A stretch of 64,000 nt of DNA from NCBI GenBank assembly GCA_030015575.1, contig JASDDO010000014.1, forward strand, positions 161,667,911 to 161,731,910. Direction: 5' to 3'. Origin of the DNA: Agapanthus africanus (taxonomy: Eukaryota; Streptophyta; Magnoliopsida; Asparagales; Amaryllidaceae). This document shows positions 1 to 56,500 of this stretch, one piece after another (positions within the stretch are counted from its first letter, which is position 1; each line of letters opens with the position of its first letter). The notes under the pieces were generated by a model. It was not told the origin of the DNA, searched no databases, and worked only from the letters and a program-made list of their open reading frames with translations. The position numbers and the translations under genes are program-made.

Positions 1-308
1 TGATCATTCCTCGAACAAGACAAGATGAATGTCTTATTCTTGCAAGCGATGGATTATGGGACGTCTTGTCAAATGAAGAGGCTTGCGATGCCGCTCGCAA
101 GAGAATTCTCATGTGGCACAAAAAGAATGCCACTTCCTCCTCTTCATCTGTACAAATGGGTGAATCTCCCGACCCTGCTGCTCAAGCTGCCGCAGATTAC
201 CTCTTGAATCTCGCTCTCAAAAAGGGAAGCAAGGACAATATCACCGTCATTGTTGTTGATCTCAAGGCTCAGAGGAAGTTCAAGAGCAAAACTAACTCTG
301 TAAACTAG
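1..308 (+). CDS. Protein phosphatase 2C, clade-A-like, last exon (partial)
   Basis: This is the C-terminal end of a PP2C Ser/Thr phosphatase; the 5' part lies outside the window. The frame is open from base 3 to the TAG at 306-308 and gives about 101 residues. It shows the PP2C motif DGLWDV early in the exon and [13 protein letters not shown] near the end. Their aspartates are metal-binding residues in this family. The pattern WHKKNA followed by a low-complexity serine run and KAQRKFKSK at the C-terminus resembles the ABI1/HAB1 co-receptor phosphatases of abscisic-acid signalling, which restrain SnRK2 kinases. Assignment to that clade is inference from about 100 residues. The gene converges on the myosin gene downstream. 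Decayed copies of its 3' end recur at about 6.6, 8.5 and 9.9 kb. The ATG at base 66 is internal and not a start. Confidence 0.88.
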   Translation, partial: IIPRTRQDECLILASDGLWDVLSNEEACDAARKRILMWHKKNATSSSSSVQMGESPDPAAQAAADYLLNLALKKGSKDNITVIVVDLKAQRKFKSKTNSVN

Positions 309-1998
309 CAAAACTCACCCATATGCTTTTTTATTATTTGGGTTGTAGTATCCCTAAAGTTGTTGCTGTGTGTACTGTAGAATCTGTATAGCAAGAAGAT
401 TTGTACTTTATAATCTTAGTAAAAACATTATTGAGAGTATCTGATTGTATTTAGTTACTGCCTCCGAGTTTTTACGGGCTCTGAGAGGTGTATGGCTAGC
501 TTCATAATGTTAGATTTATTTCACAGATGTAGCTTATGAACTATCAAATATGAAATTTATTTATCAAGGGATGGTTTCTGATCTGTGTATACAATAATTG
601 TTGTTTATGCAAATTTTAAGCGTTAATTGCTTCTGCAGAATTATAAGTTGAGCAAGCTGCTGACATTGCCTTCAGTTTTGCTGCTTTGCTTTTAATAGGC
701 ATCAAAACTAATCCCCCCCCCCCACCCACCCACCAAATGCTCATAACATCTGATTAGAGTGGTCTGTAATTAAATAATATGGTTCTATCAGTTTACTTTT
801 ACTGATCTTCAATTTTCCCCTTACTGTCATCTGATTGTTATCTTCCAATTTTTTTTATGCAACCATCAAAATTTATCTATTTTCTTAGATGTAATTGCAC
901 TCAGTTTTAGGAAGATCTCGAAACTGAAGATCATCTCATCTTTCTTTTTGTTAGTTTCTTTTGAATAGTTTGGACTTTTAAATTTTGAAGTTATCTGTAT
1001 ATGAATTTGGATTTTGACATCGTTGGTCGACACAGTAAACCGGGGCTGGGTTACCCCGCAAAAATCCTGGGGGACCCAGCCCTCTGTTTTCCACTGTTGT
1101 TGATCGCAGTGAAGTTGCTGCTATTGATCACAGCTACATAAGCCTCGACTTTCTTGTGGCGATGGACAAAGTGAAGTTCTTTGTACATGATTCTCTAAAG
1201 CAATGGGCTATCAAATGTTTTAGTTGTTGTTACTCCTCTTAGCTTTAAATTCTGTTAATTAAACATTGTCGTTATAAAATGTGATCAATTTGATAGGATC
1301 CTTGCTTCATTATTCCTTTCGCTTATGAGTTATGATTTTTCTATTCCAGGACATTAAAAACAACAATCATCATTCATTATATCAAGTTCAAATTAGAAGC
1401 TATACTAGCATCAACTGAAGATAAAAGTAATGGCTATAATTCCAAACTGAAGAGAAGAAATAATCCATCCAAAATTACAATACTTCACTGAAAAGCTGCT
1501 GGAAATAGCTCATAGTGATTGCAATCAACCTTGTACACATCGGCTTCGATACATGGCAAAAAGAGTCACCAAGCCTTTTCAGATTCTTCTTATTAGGAAC
1601 AACAAAAGAGATCCTGAATAGAGAACCACATTAATGAGAACAAGGCCAATTAAATAGATAAACACTTGATAATTTCTTACTATAAACTTCATAGGTGTTG
1701 ATTTCTGAGATTTAACAGTATGCAACCATTCTTTGAACCAAGCCTTACAACAAAACTTAATATTTCTGGCTTCTGCTTCACCTATGCTACTTTCTAGTAC
1801 CAGAAAAATAATGAAGAATAAATATGAGATGACACTATATGGGGCATTTTAGCACTAGATAACTAGAGCAATGACCAGAATTCGATTATATCGGTTAAAT
1901 CAATTCAATTATATAGGCTAAATCAGAAAGAAATTCTGATATTTATGAGTGTAGCATTGACAGTTAAGAACTATAGTGTGAATTATATTACCTTATTT
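309..1998. other. PP2C 3' UTR and spacer
   Basis: No gene is seen. Roughly 309-700 is the PP2C 3' UTR; it is recognisable because pieces of it recur downstream. A C-rich run follows at about 712-735 and the rest is AT-rich. Sequence resembling the downstream relics resumes near 985-1,010, so 700-985 may be an insertion in this copy. A short GC-rich patch lies at about 1,035-1,085. I see no open frame with a recognisable domain. Confidence 0.5.
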
Positions 1999-3887
1999 TC
2001 ATCTTCCTCCTGATAAAAATGATGCAGATGGTGGAGCAGAAGCACCCAGAATATCTACCTCTTGTGCCACATATGGAGAGGTGTTGATAAAATTATAATC
2101 GATATCAGTCTCTAGGTCCGCAGAGCCTTCTAGAACCTTCAGCACAGCTGCCATAGATGGCCCCGCAGAGCCTTCTAGAACCTTCAGCACAGCTGCCTTA
2201 GATGGCCTTCAACTACTATCACTCTGCAAACACCACATTGCCAGTCTAATCATGTCGATAATCTCATCCCCAGGTAACTGCATCTCGTTTCTACATTCTT
2301 CAACAACATCTATCAACCGATCTTCTTTTACTTTATCCTGCAGCGTGCTAACCAAGTGAATGCATTCTTCATGCTGGGAATAATCCAAGTTTTTTCTTCA
2401 ACACAAAATTTCCAAGAAGACGCCGCCGAAGCTATAGACGTCAGCCTTTTCCATAATTTTTGACGTCAACCATTCGGGAGCTAAATACCCTCGAGTGCCT
2501 CGCATTGTAGTCAACACATGGCTTTGTTCCCTGTCAATAAGCTTAGATAACCCGAAATCTGACACCTTGGCATGAAATCTCTCGTCTAAGAGTATATTTT
2601 GTGGTTTAATGTCGAGGTGTGCAATCCTTTTCCTGCATCCTTCATGAAGGTATGCCAATCCCTTCACTACATCAGTAATAATTTGGAACCACATCTGCCA
2701 ATTTAGAGAAACATCCTGGTTTTTGTAGAAGATCCATTTGTCCAGAGACCCATTGGACATGTACTCGTACACCAAGAGTCTATAAGCCTTCTCCGAGCAA
2801 AAACCTATCAACCTGACCAAATTGAGGTGATGAAGATTACCGATTGTCTTCACCTCAGCCAAGTACTCTTTTAAAACCTGACCGACACCATCCAACCGTT
2901 TCACTGCTACGCTCTCACCATTCAATGTTCCTTTGAAAACAGAACCAAATCCACCTTCTCCTAGTTTTCTACTAAAGTTGTCAGTTGCGATTTTCAACTC
3001 TTCAAATGAAAATCTTGTCGGAAGTCCTGATAACAATTCAAACTCGTCCTCGATCTCTGCCTTTGAAGCTTTTTTTTAATCTTCATTCTTAAAATAATAC
3101 TGCTAATTACAAGCACCGCAGCTGAAAAAGCTGCTATGGTGACTCCTAACATGAATGCAATTCCTGATATTTTCTTTTGAATATAGACCTTAATATAGGC
3201 CGTTGAATTGTATCGACTGATTTCAGGATTATTTTTCATCAGCGAATAAACTTGTGATGCCAGGTAACAAGAACCATCTGAAGTATGTTGAGTGAACTTG
3301 AAAAAAGCAGCTTTACATGAGCAATTTCTAAGACAAGCCTATTTGCAATGTTCTTCACTTGTGCCATTAAAAATCGCAGCATTTAAATCTATGTAATTAA
3401 AGTAGGAAACACTAGCTAGAGGTAGCAAGTAGTGCTTATCGGCAGATTCGCAAGACAGAGGAGCAAGAGGATAGCAACCAAGATTCAAATTGCTCTCATC
3501 AACTTGCCTAAAATAGGAGAGATCAAGGCAGCTGCATTTGCCGTCGGAGCATAATCCATACTCTCCGCAAACCGTGCGATATGAACATCTATCTAAATGG
3601 CCTCCTCCAGAATCATATAGATTGCCTTCAGAATTTAAGACACTTTCCAATAGTCTTGACCCTTGTATTTCCCATGCGTATCGCCTGAAGTGCCCATCAG
3701 ACTCCATTCTCATGAACTGCATCGATGACAACTCAGATTCAGAGTCACCACCATAATGGTTAGTTATTCTTAACGGGAATATGTTGAGACTGTAATTTTT
3801 GAAGGTTATGTTGGTGGCGGTGGTGTTGGTTTGTTTAGGTTTCATATAGCGATAGTAAAGTTCGTTATCTTGAGTACAATGGTTCAT
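1999..3887 (-). pseudogene. SD2-5-type S-receptor-like kinase pseudogene
   Basis: This is a remnant of a plasma-membrane receptor kinase. Reading the minus strand from 3,887, a cysteine-rich ectodomain (EGF-like CSCLDLSYF region, then a PAN-like segment with CLRNCSCKA) leads to a transmembrane stretch at about 3,160-3,090 (GVTIAAFSAAVLVISSIIL). A kinase domain follows at 3,036-2,398 with the loop GEGGFG, VAVK, HLDIKPQN, DFG and APEW. HLD in place of HRD is normal for the SD2-5 group. These genes are usually intronless, as here. The copy is broken: there is an in-frame stop after HCK near 3,337, a frameshift in an A-run near 3,070, a stop after EILC (2,398-2,400) and another at 2,209-2,211. 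No B-lectin domain or signal peptide is found upstream of 3,887. It sits between relics of the PP2C/myosin junction, so it was probably inserted there by duplication. Confidence 0.85.
2118..2207. repeat. 45-bp in-frame tandem duplication in the kinase pseudogene
   Basis: Two adjacent 45-bp units (2,118-2,162 and 2,163-2,207) are nearly identical. Each encodes the same 15 residues around AAVLKVLEG in the C-lobe tail of the kinase, so the duplication kept the frame. This segment occurs once in related kinases, so the second copy is a local slippage event. Confidence 0.85.
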
Positions 3888-4164
3888 TTATTTCCTTTGG
3901 GCCATGATCCACAAAGGATTGACCTACAGGCTCAATGAAATTGTCAACAAATTTTATCGTAAAAATGATTCCATAGCTTTCATTAGCTTTGATTAGGTAG
4001 CAGGATAGGCAAGTTGGAGTATAGCTTTAGACGACCAGATCCATTTAGGAAAGTTTCAATTTTCTATATGGCATCTGAATCATGTTTGCGAAAAATTTAA
4101 ACGATCAACGAGAAATTTTTCACTATATACAACAATGATATAATATAAAGAAATATATTTTCTT

Positions 4165-4495
4165 ATACAAAAAGATATTCAGCCTCCAAAAGCAGCAGTT
4201 AGTATCAGATTACATGACAAACATGCACGGAGATAACACAACTTACTGTTGCAGATCCCTTGTAAGAAGTCAAATTAAACAACGAGCAAGTCTCACAGGT
4301 TTCAGGCCACAAAACATACCATAGAATTTTGAATACCTTGCTCTTGAAAAAATAAATATAAATCAATATCAAGGAGACGCATATAAATCAAGCAGACCGA
4401 TATTCCCATAGTTTTGCCTCGCTGAATCGACAGAGGTAAAATGATATATATGATGGAGGAAAGGTGCCATAGGAGGTAATTTCCTTCTATGGCTT
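4165..4495 (-). pseudogene. Relic of the myosin 3' UTR/flank
   Basis: This stretch matches the 3' flank of the real myosin gene at about 10,440-10,790. Shared blocks include CAGCCTCCAAAAGCAGC, a 'caatgagcaagtc'-like block, 'ccttgctctt' and 'agcctcgctgaat' in the same order. It contains only non-coding 3' sequence; no exon of the globular tail precedes it. It is best read as the leftover of a duplicated PP2C/myosin convergent junction. Confidence 0.7.
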
Positions 4496-4517
4496 CGAAA
4501 AAATACACCCTTAACGA

Positions 4518-6346
4518 TTTTTTTCGACTATCGGCACTCATCATCATCTTTATCATGTAAGATATGTATATACCAAATTTTATGTGATTCCATCACCTTT
4601 TCACCGTTGATTTAATGGGTGAAAAATTAATGGTTCACCGACAATAGAACTTTTTACATTGCTAATTCAACAGTGAAAAATGGTGGAATCACATGAAATT
4701 TGGTGTGTCTACATCTTACATGATAAAGATGATGATGGGTGCCGATTGATTGGTGTAATTTATTGCATATTTTTTTAACCCATTTATCATGTTATTGTCA
4801 TATTTTATACTTGTCCGGGTATCTTTTGTGAATTATTACAAATAATAGGGTTTGGATGCAAAAAGACAGAAAATTATACTAAAATAAGGATTACGTGCGT
4901 ATAATGAAGACTTAAGGGAATTATTCAGAAAATCAAAAGACAATTTGCAAATTTGAAACAAATTTGGGAATATCATTACAAATCAGCAAATGTTGCAATA
5001 AATAGAGGTGAATCAATCGTTACAACAATAAATTAGTTGGAGTAACCAAATCAAATCAAATCAAAAGTAACAAATAAATCTCCTTAATTAAATGCTAAAT
5101 TTGAGAACAATTCGGAGATCTACGTAACTACAGAGATATATCGAGATATTCAAGATTTTATATGCTAAAAATTCATCTAAATTGACGATAAAACCACAGA
5201 AAAAATATAGAGCCACGAAGCCAAAAAACGGCAGCGGATCAGCGATCGATTTTGGACCGTTCGATGAGAATTTTTATGTGCACGATCGTCTTTCTACATA
5301 GATTAATATGAGATATAGGGTTTCGTCTTTTGAAGTTCTAAAAGCTCGCAACAGTATCCAACATAGCAATTTGATCAGATTATCATAATTGTTAGCAAGT
5401 AGATTTTCTTGTATCTTTTATTACTTTTCTCCAATCTTTCTTAACCCTATATAAGCACTTGTATAGTCTTAAGGTTTCATCTTTCTCTCTTGATATAGAA
5501 CTAGGGTTTTCAAGTTTGAAGAGATCTGGAAAAAGTTGTAAATCATTTTATTATGAATAAAATTCTTCTTTTTCTTAATATCATGGGTAACTAATCTTCT
5601 TCTGGGTATTTTTTATTTGCTATCTTTTGTGGTGTGAAGCTTTTATAACATTTATTCTTGTTTTAATATGAATGTTTCTTAATCTATATATGTTTATCTT
5701 TCTTCGTTCTTAATCTAAAAAATCTATTTTTTATAAAAAGTTGACGTTTTAAAGTAAATATTAAGGATAAATAGGAAACCTATAAACTAATTAGGTTGAT
5801 GATAGCATGACAACCTAGAAACTTAATTAGGGACGGTAGAGATAATTATAGATCATATATATTCAATCTAGTTAATTGACTTAATCTAGGAAAACCTAAA
5901 ACATGGTAGTTGTAGATTCATGACCTACAAATATGCATAGATGGTTAAATTAGATATTTTTAATAAACTAGAATTAGGGTTTTTAATTAAATCTAAATGA
6001 TATAATATAATTGATAGGATAAGATTAAATAAAATAATTTATCTTATACTTTTATGTTATTAATAGATCATTAGTTAAAACTAGGAAAGAGAATAAAAGT
6101 TTATCATATAAACCACAATATTAGAAAAGCAAATAAAAATCCTAGAGATTTTTCTCTCTTGAAAACCAACTTTTATTTTATTTCGCATTAAATTGTTAGA
6201 TTTTACAAATAACTCAACTTTAACTTAGTTTAAAAGTAGTTAACACATCTCTGTGGGAATGATCCTCAAGTACAACTGCGATAAGCTGTATATTTGCGGT
6301 TAAATTTTGAGATAATAAAAATCCCAATCACCGATCGTCGAAAAAA
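4518..6346. mobile_element. Long-hairpin MITE, split by a solo LTR
   Basis: The left arm (about 4,518-4,600) and right arm (about 4,665-4,746, continued at 6,336-6,346) are near-perfect inverted repeats of about 75-85 bp. The arms include TATCGGCACTCATCATC and its complement, around a short centre. The right arm is cut by the solo LTR at 4,747-6,330. Removing that insertion and one copy of its target duplication restores the arm out to a T-rich/A-rich end. Without the LTR the element is about 240 bp. It has no coding capacity. The superfamily is not clear from the ends. Confidence 0.75.
4747..6330. mobile_element. Solo LTR, Ty3/Gypsy-like, inserted in the MITE
   Basis: This is a 1,584-bp segment with inverted ends TGATTGG...CCAATCA. 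It is flanked on both sides by the 5-bp target duplication CCGAT (4,742-4,746 and 6,331-6,335). Near the right end it carries a 'ctctgtgggaatgatcctc' block of the kind seen at the 3' end of Gypsy (Tat/Ogre-like) LTRs. It has no internal region, primer-binding site or second LTR, so it is a solo LTR. Family assignment is inference; the structural call is firm. It is younger than the MITE it splits. Confidence 0.82.
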
Positions 6347-6415
6347 TTCATGGAGGATATAGATATTTGATGCCACCTAACGAAAAAGACTCCTAGGGCA
6401 TCTTTTCTTCATTAT

Positions 6416-6417
<2 letters not shown>

Positions 6418-6474
<57 letters not shown>
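6418..6474. repeat. (TA)n microsatellite
   Basis: An uninterrupted AT/TA run of about 57 bp between the MITE remnant and the first PP2C relic. The apparent YIYIYI peptide read across it is not a gene. Confidence 0.95.
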
Positions 6475-6477
<3 letters not shown>

Positions 6478-6579
6478 AAGAGAAGTTTAAGCCTATGTAG
6501 TGGGAAAAGTGATTGATGCAGGGAGCAAATGTCGGCCTCTTCATATGTTTATAAGATGCCTCAGTAAGAAGAGATGATC

Positions 6580-7140
6580 TCTCGAGGCTTTCTCTCACAA
6601 GGGAAATCAAAGGACAACATCGCTATCATTGTTGATAATCTTTAACGAGGAAGTTCATAAGCAAATCTAATTCCACAAATTCCCAAAACTCGCCCGTATA
6701 TTTTTTTTAATATCATTTTGGATGTAGTACCCTAAAGTTGGATGTTTTGTGTACCATAGGATTTGTATCTAAAGGTAGAAGATTAGTATTTTTATAATGG
6801 CAGGTCTTATAACCTGATTGTATTTGATCGATTACTGCTATGAGAAGTACAAGGCTAGCTACATAAAGTTAGTTTTCTTTCTGTTATGTAGATTATTAAC
6901 TATTAAATATCAAGTTTATTTATTAAGGGAATATTTCTGACCTGAGTAGACAATAATTGTTATGTTATTGATGCAAATTTTATATTAAAGCTAGTGTTGA
7001 TTGCTACATACAATGATTTCATTCATGCAACCTTGCTTATATATACATTAAGTTCACAATTTACCTGTATTTAATTTTTTTGTAGCACTGTTCTATTCCA
7101 TTTGAGTTAAAATAACCGCTTTTTAGCATATTTGTCTTCT
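6580..7140 (+). pseudogene. PP2C 3'-end relic 1
   Basis: The first part matches the last codons of the PP2C (the block encoding GSKDNIxVIV; compare 207-270). The rest follows its 3' UTR in order: the 'ttggatgtagtaccctaaag' block, a 'gattgtatttg' block, 'ggctagct', 'tttatttattaaggga' and 'acaataattgtt'. The coding part is shortened and altered, so it cannot make a phosphatase. A further block near 7,085-7,130 is shared with relic 3. Confidence 0.85.
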
Positions 7141-8317
7141 TTGTTTTTCCTCAAGACCTTTTCTTTTCCTTTTTTACTTTTCATTTTTAAAATGAATAAA
7201 TTAGAGATTCTCATTTGTCAATTTTTTTCGTTTTCGATAATTCAAGGCTTCAAATTCTCTTAATCAGAGATTGACATAAAGCCTGGCCGATAACTTATTA
7301 TAAAAGACGTCGCCTTTTCCCCTTACGTTTTGTTGCATTTCAAATCTCATTTTAAAGATATGACCCTTAGGAAAAAAGAATCAACTGTTGCAAATTGTAG
7401 AGAAGGGGCTGAACTAGTTATAGAACGAGCTGAACATGTGCCAGTAGATAAGGGCTAACTAACTTGTGTCACATTTGTCGACCAATATGAACATTAGGTT
7501 TGGTCACCAAACCTTATATATACCCTGTAATATTTGTGCTAGGGTTATGATGGATAAAAATAAAATTTTCTCCTCTTTTCTGCAGCTTACTTTTTCATTT
7601 TTATCTCTTCTCGATTCTTAATTCTTTATAGATTCACAACCATTCATGAAATCAGGCATTAGAAGGATATCAAATTTGATTCTTCATCACATTTTAAAAC
7701 CTTGTCCTTGACCTAACAAAACCCTAATTACTTTGATAGCCTTTCAGTTTCTCTTTCAATCCAAATCATGATATTCAAGATATGCTTTGAAGATTAAGAC
7801 TTGTTCATGTTCATGAGAACAAAGACTAGGCCCTATCAAAAACTTAGAAAGAATTGATCTTTCTGTTTCAACTCTAGAATTTTTTGTTTGCTGCAACCCT
7901 TATTAGCGGTCTATCATTTTTTTTTTGAAGATGACGTTGTTGTCCGGTACCATGAAGTCTACTCAGGAGGGGAGGTTCCACATTTCCTGGAAAATATTTT
8001 ACGGTCAAGCCAAATATTCAGATGCACCATAAACACGATGAACACAATTATCACAAGTGGTCTAGCCCAACGCTTCTCCACATTGCTGGTCACGGCAAGA
8101 GGGGAAGAAATAAGGAGCACCTGATGGGAAGAAATAAGGAGCTTATCCTACCTATGATAAGTGGAATCAGGAAAATTCGATGGTAGTGTCATCTCAAATC
8201 AGAAAGACTGTTTCGGTTGGAGTTTTTGAGCTTCATGGGTTTTGAGTTTAGTACCGCATCAGGTGTAGCGAGGGATGTCTCTTTTCTTAAATACGAAGAT
8301 GTGAACAACAACTCAGT
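7141..8317. other. Spacer with a possible LTR-type remnant
   Basis: No gene is recognised. At about 7,490-7,570 there is a TATA-like 'cttatatatacc' followed by an AATAAAA signal, an arrangement like a Copia LTR, but I find neither a partner repeat nor a primer-binding site. A 78-codon open frame at 7,888-8,124 has no recognisable domain and no introns or family signature. Treat it as non-coding. Confidence 0.25.
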
Positions 8318-8490
8318 CCTCATTTGGCAACAATTGATATGGCTTTTGAAACCAGGCTAAACTCCAAAACTGTCACCGATCCCCATTTGGCAACTAAAAT
8401 AGAGTTTTCCAAGCCGCGGTTTCTGCTCTTTTTTTTTAAACCCTATGTTTAAACGGAACTTTGGTTTCAAAACTATGTTGCCAAACTATC
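8318..8490. mobile_element. Possible MITE with degenerate inverted ends
   Basis: The ends carry 'atttggcaaca' (left) and 'tgttgccaaact' (right). About 13-16 bp inside each end lies 'ttttgaaacca' or its complement, giving imperfect terminal inverted repeats of about 30 bp over about 173 bp. 'aactc' occurs at both outer flanks and could be a target duplication, but this is weak. Confidence 0.35.
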
Positions 8491-8529
8491 CTAAACTCTG
8501 TGAAACCACATTTTTAAGGAACTAGCTAT

Positions 8530-8895
8530 TTGGATTGTAGGATTGTAGTACCCCTCAAAGCTGGAGGTTGAGTGTACTATAGAATTGCTATCTAAAGCCA
8601 GAGGATTTGTATTTTATAATGTTTGTAAGCTTCTTCAGCATTCTGTAGCCTATCTGATTGTTTTTAGTATCTGCCTTCGAGATTACGGGCTCTGAGAGGC
8701 ATGCGGTTAACCTCATAATGTTAGTTTATGAGAAATTTATTCATTAAGGAGCTATATATTTCTGATCTGTGTTACACAAGACAAGAGGAGCTGCGTCTTT
8801 GATGCAAATGTTAAGTTAAAGCTAGCGTTGATCGTCTGTGCAGAATCATATGTTGAACAAAGCAGCAGGCATTGCCTTCATTTATACTAAACCCA
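8530..8895 (+). pseudogene. PP2C 3'-UTR relic 2
   Basis: This matches the PP2C 3' UTR from about base 340 onward: 'ttgtagtacccctcaaag', 'gatttgtattttataat', 'tctgattgttttta', 'acgggctctgagaggc' and 'cattgccttca' occur in the same order. It holds no PP2C coding sequence. Confidence 0.82.
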
Positions 8896-9904
8896 AACAA
8901 AAGCCTACAAAAAGAAAAACAACCAAATGGAAACCTAAAAATCACAACGAAAAATCCAAAACACAAAGGAACAAAATGTGTGTGTGTGTGTGTAATTTTT
9001 AGATGTTGTCATGAGATTGAGTATAAATTTTCAAGAAGTTGAGAAGGTATTTAAACTTCTCTATTTTTTGGAAGAAAAAAAAAAAAAGAACTTTCTAGAA
9101 CTTGAGACCAAAAAATAACTTTGTGGAAATTAATTTGAATTCCAAATTCAATCTACGTTATACTCAAACTTAAGACAAAAAAGAACCTTCTAGAAGTTAT
9201 TTTAATCTTATCATTTTTCAAATTCTACTTTCATTTACTTATAATTACCTTCTTTTACTTAAATATGCCAAATAACATATTATAATATTTTCTAGAACAC
9301 TCTTGATCCATGTTACTAAAATTGCTATTTTATTCACTTATTAACATTCAAAATATTTTTACACCAAAAGCCCTCCATTTTATATTTATCCACGGGCTCC
9401 AGAATTTTTTTCGTACTCTAAATAAGATAGAGCTACAAATCGTGCATCAGACGTGCAAAATGCTAGTACTATTATAATGCTGATTGGACAGGCTCAAAAA
9501 TTGAGAATCGGATTTTAATGACATCCAAACTATAAAATTTTCTCCTTTTTTCTTGCTAAAAGGAAAAAAGAAAAATTTGGAGAAAATTTGCTATCTACTC
9601 TCTCTCCTCTAACTACCCCCACTATATCTTCCAATGACCAACTCCACAGATCTCTTTCAAGGAGCAACCTGCATTGCACTTGTAAAACACTAGTTTATTT
9701 AATTTAAAAAGACCGTTTGGTTCCAAGGAGCAACAAATATTGGAGAAATCATTGAGGTTTCCTCTTCTCCTCTTTTTTTCGTCTTTTTTAAATTTAAATT
9801 TTTACTAGTTTATTTATTTATTTATTTCCTGTGCCAAAGCGGTTGAGCCAAAAGGACGAAGACTTTTAGGGCTAACATTTCCGGTGGTCGAAATTTATCA
9901 ACAT
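8896..9904. other. AT-rich spacer
   Basis: No gene is seen. There is a (GT)n run at about 8,976-8,993, repeated 'ttctagaa' blocks at about 9,095-9,300, and a 'gaccgtttggttcc' block near 9,710 of the kind found at MITE ends, without a convincing partner. Confidence 0.4.
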
Positions 9905-10335
9905 CTGAAAGGTTGAAGATCATCTGTATTTTTTCACGCCAGATCCTTCATAACCTGATTGCAGTAGTTTTTACCCCCGCGTTTATGGCTCTGAGAGGTA
10001 GCTCGCTAGCTTCATAATGTTACTTTCCTTTCCTTAATGTACTTTATTATCTACTACATGAAATTTATGCATACAGGAACTATTTCTGATCTGAGCAGAC
10101 GAACAAATTTTAAGTTAAAGCTGGTGTTCGTTAGCTTGTGCCAAATTTATATGTTGAGCAAGCTGCATTACCTTCATCTGTGCTGCTTTGCTTTTAAGAT
10201 ACAAAAGTTTGAAGTTATTTATATGATTTTATTCTGGCAATAAACAATATAGGGAATTCGTGCTACCCTGTGCTTGCATTTCTTTCTTCCATTTGAGTTG
10301 AACATAACTGCTTTTAGCAAACTAAGGAGACTTTA
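9905..10335 (+). pseudogene. PP2C 3'-UTR relic 3
   Basis: It follows the PP2C 3' UTR: 'ggctctgagaggt', 'gctagcttcataatgtta', 'tttctgatctg', 'tatgttgagcaagctgc' and 'gctgctttgcttttaa'. It then continues with 'ccatttgagttgaacataac', shared with relic 1. It directly abuts the 3' flank of the real myosin gene, so this is the present-day PP2C/myosin junction in relic form. Confidence 0.85.
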
Positions 10336-10810
10336 GGACAACTTGGATCTCTAAAATTAAGGATGCAGCAACATTAAACCATCATTGAGAAACTTCCAAC
10401 AACAAAAATGACCTACTGTAACAAAGAAATAGATTTACCTACACAAAAAATAATCAGCCTCCAAAAGCAGCTGCTAACATCAAAATTACACTACAAATAT
10501 GCATCCCCTTTTGATAAGCCAAACCAAACAATGAGCAAGTCCCGCTGCTTGCAGGTCACTTGACTTTTACATATTTGAATGCCTTGCTCTTAAAAAGTAA
10601 AATCAATCAATAAATCAAAATGAAATGAAAAAAACCTATATTCTGATGGTTTAGCCTCGCTGAATTGTTTGAAGCAAAATAAAATATAATTTACAAAAGA
10701 AAGAAGCAGGAGAAACTTATGCACATGTTGCCGACGAAGTGATTGAAGTGCAGGAAACATAGGAGAAAATATTATAATGAGCTGTGCGAGCCCCGCTGGT
10801 TTAACAAGCA
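10336..10810 (-). other. Myosin 3' UTR and flank
   Basis: This is the sequence 3' of the myosin stop codon on the minus strand. The part at about 10,440-10,790 is the one duplicated at 4,165-4,495. No further exon is seen. The exact poly(A) site cannot be fixed by eye. Confidence 0.6.
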
Positions 10811-55949
<45,139 letters not shown>

Positions 55950-56500
55950 AGATCGTGAGATTAATTCGGATCGGAGAAGGGACTGATTCGATCTTCGATA
56001 ACTAGTCAGAGATCGGGGGATTCGGTGAAGCTCGGCGCCTCTTCACCCCTTTCTCTCTCCTATCTAAACTTTTTTTTTTCGCTTTCTCTCTCTGGAAACG
56101 AACGAATCGTGGTGAGCACACCGTTGATGATGATGATCTGTTTGGGTTCTGATTAATTAAGAAATTAAATGAAATTTTGAAAACGAAAGAAAAATAAGGA
56201 AAATGGGTTGAATGCTGCTGCCGTATTCCGCTGCGTCTGCACAGTGGGTGGGTAAAATCGTAATTTCGATACCGTCGGTGTTTCCGGCAAGATACGAGCC
56301 ACGGATCCTTTTGTCTGTAAATTTGAAATGACAATAATACCCTTCCGAAAGTAGTGGGATCGTCGGCGCTGCTTCTGGAAATGTGCATTTGAAGGAATGG
56401 GCTGTTGGGCTCCAAGGTTTGAACAGTTGGGAATGAGAATGGGCCGGATTTTTAAGTTTTAGGGGACATTGTCAAAACCCGCTGACTGTATACATGTTGC
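55950..56500 (-). promoter_or_regulatory. Myosin 5' UTR and presumed promoter
   Basis: Upstream of the ATG at 55,949 on the minus strand is a GA-rich leader with no upstream ATG for at least 150 bases, as in many plant 5' UTRs. Further up, at about 56,395-56,450, are GCCCA/TGGGCC words resembling plant site II elements, which bind TCP factors. No clear TATA box is seen. Boundaries are inferred. Confidence 0.5.

Noticed and set aside
6377-6610. 77-codon frame containing YIYIYI
   Set aside because: It is a read-through of the (TA)n microsatellite.
7888-8124. 78-codon open frame with a Phe-rich start
   Set aside because: No domain, no homologous wording and no splice context; likely chance or retroelement remnant.
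56002-56415. 137-codon minus-strand open frame upstream of the myosin start
   Set aside because: It overlaps the myosin 5' UTR and promoter region, is rich in Arg/Lys/Ser from GA-rich DNA, and has no domain.
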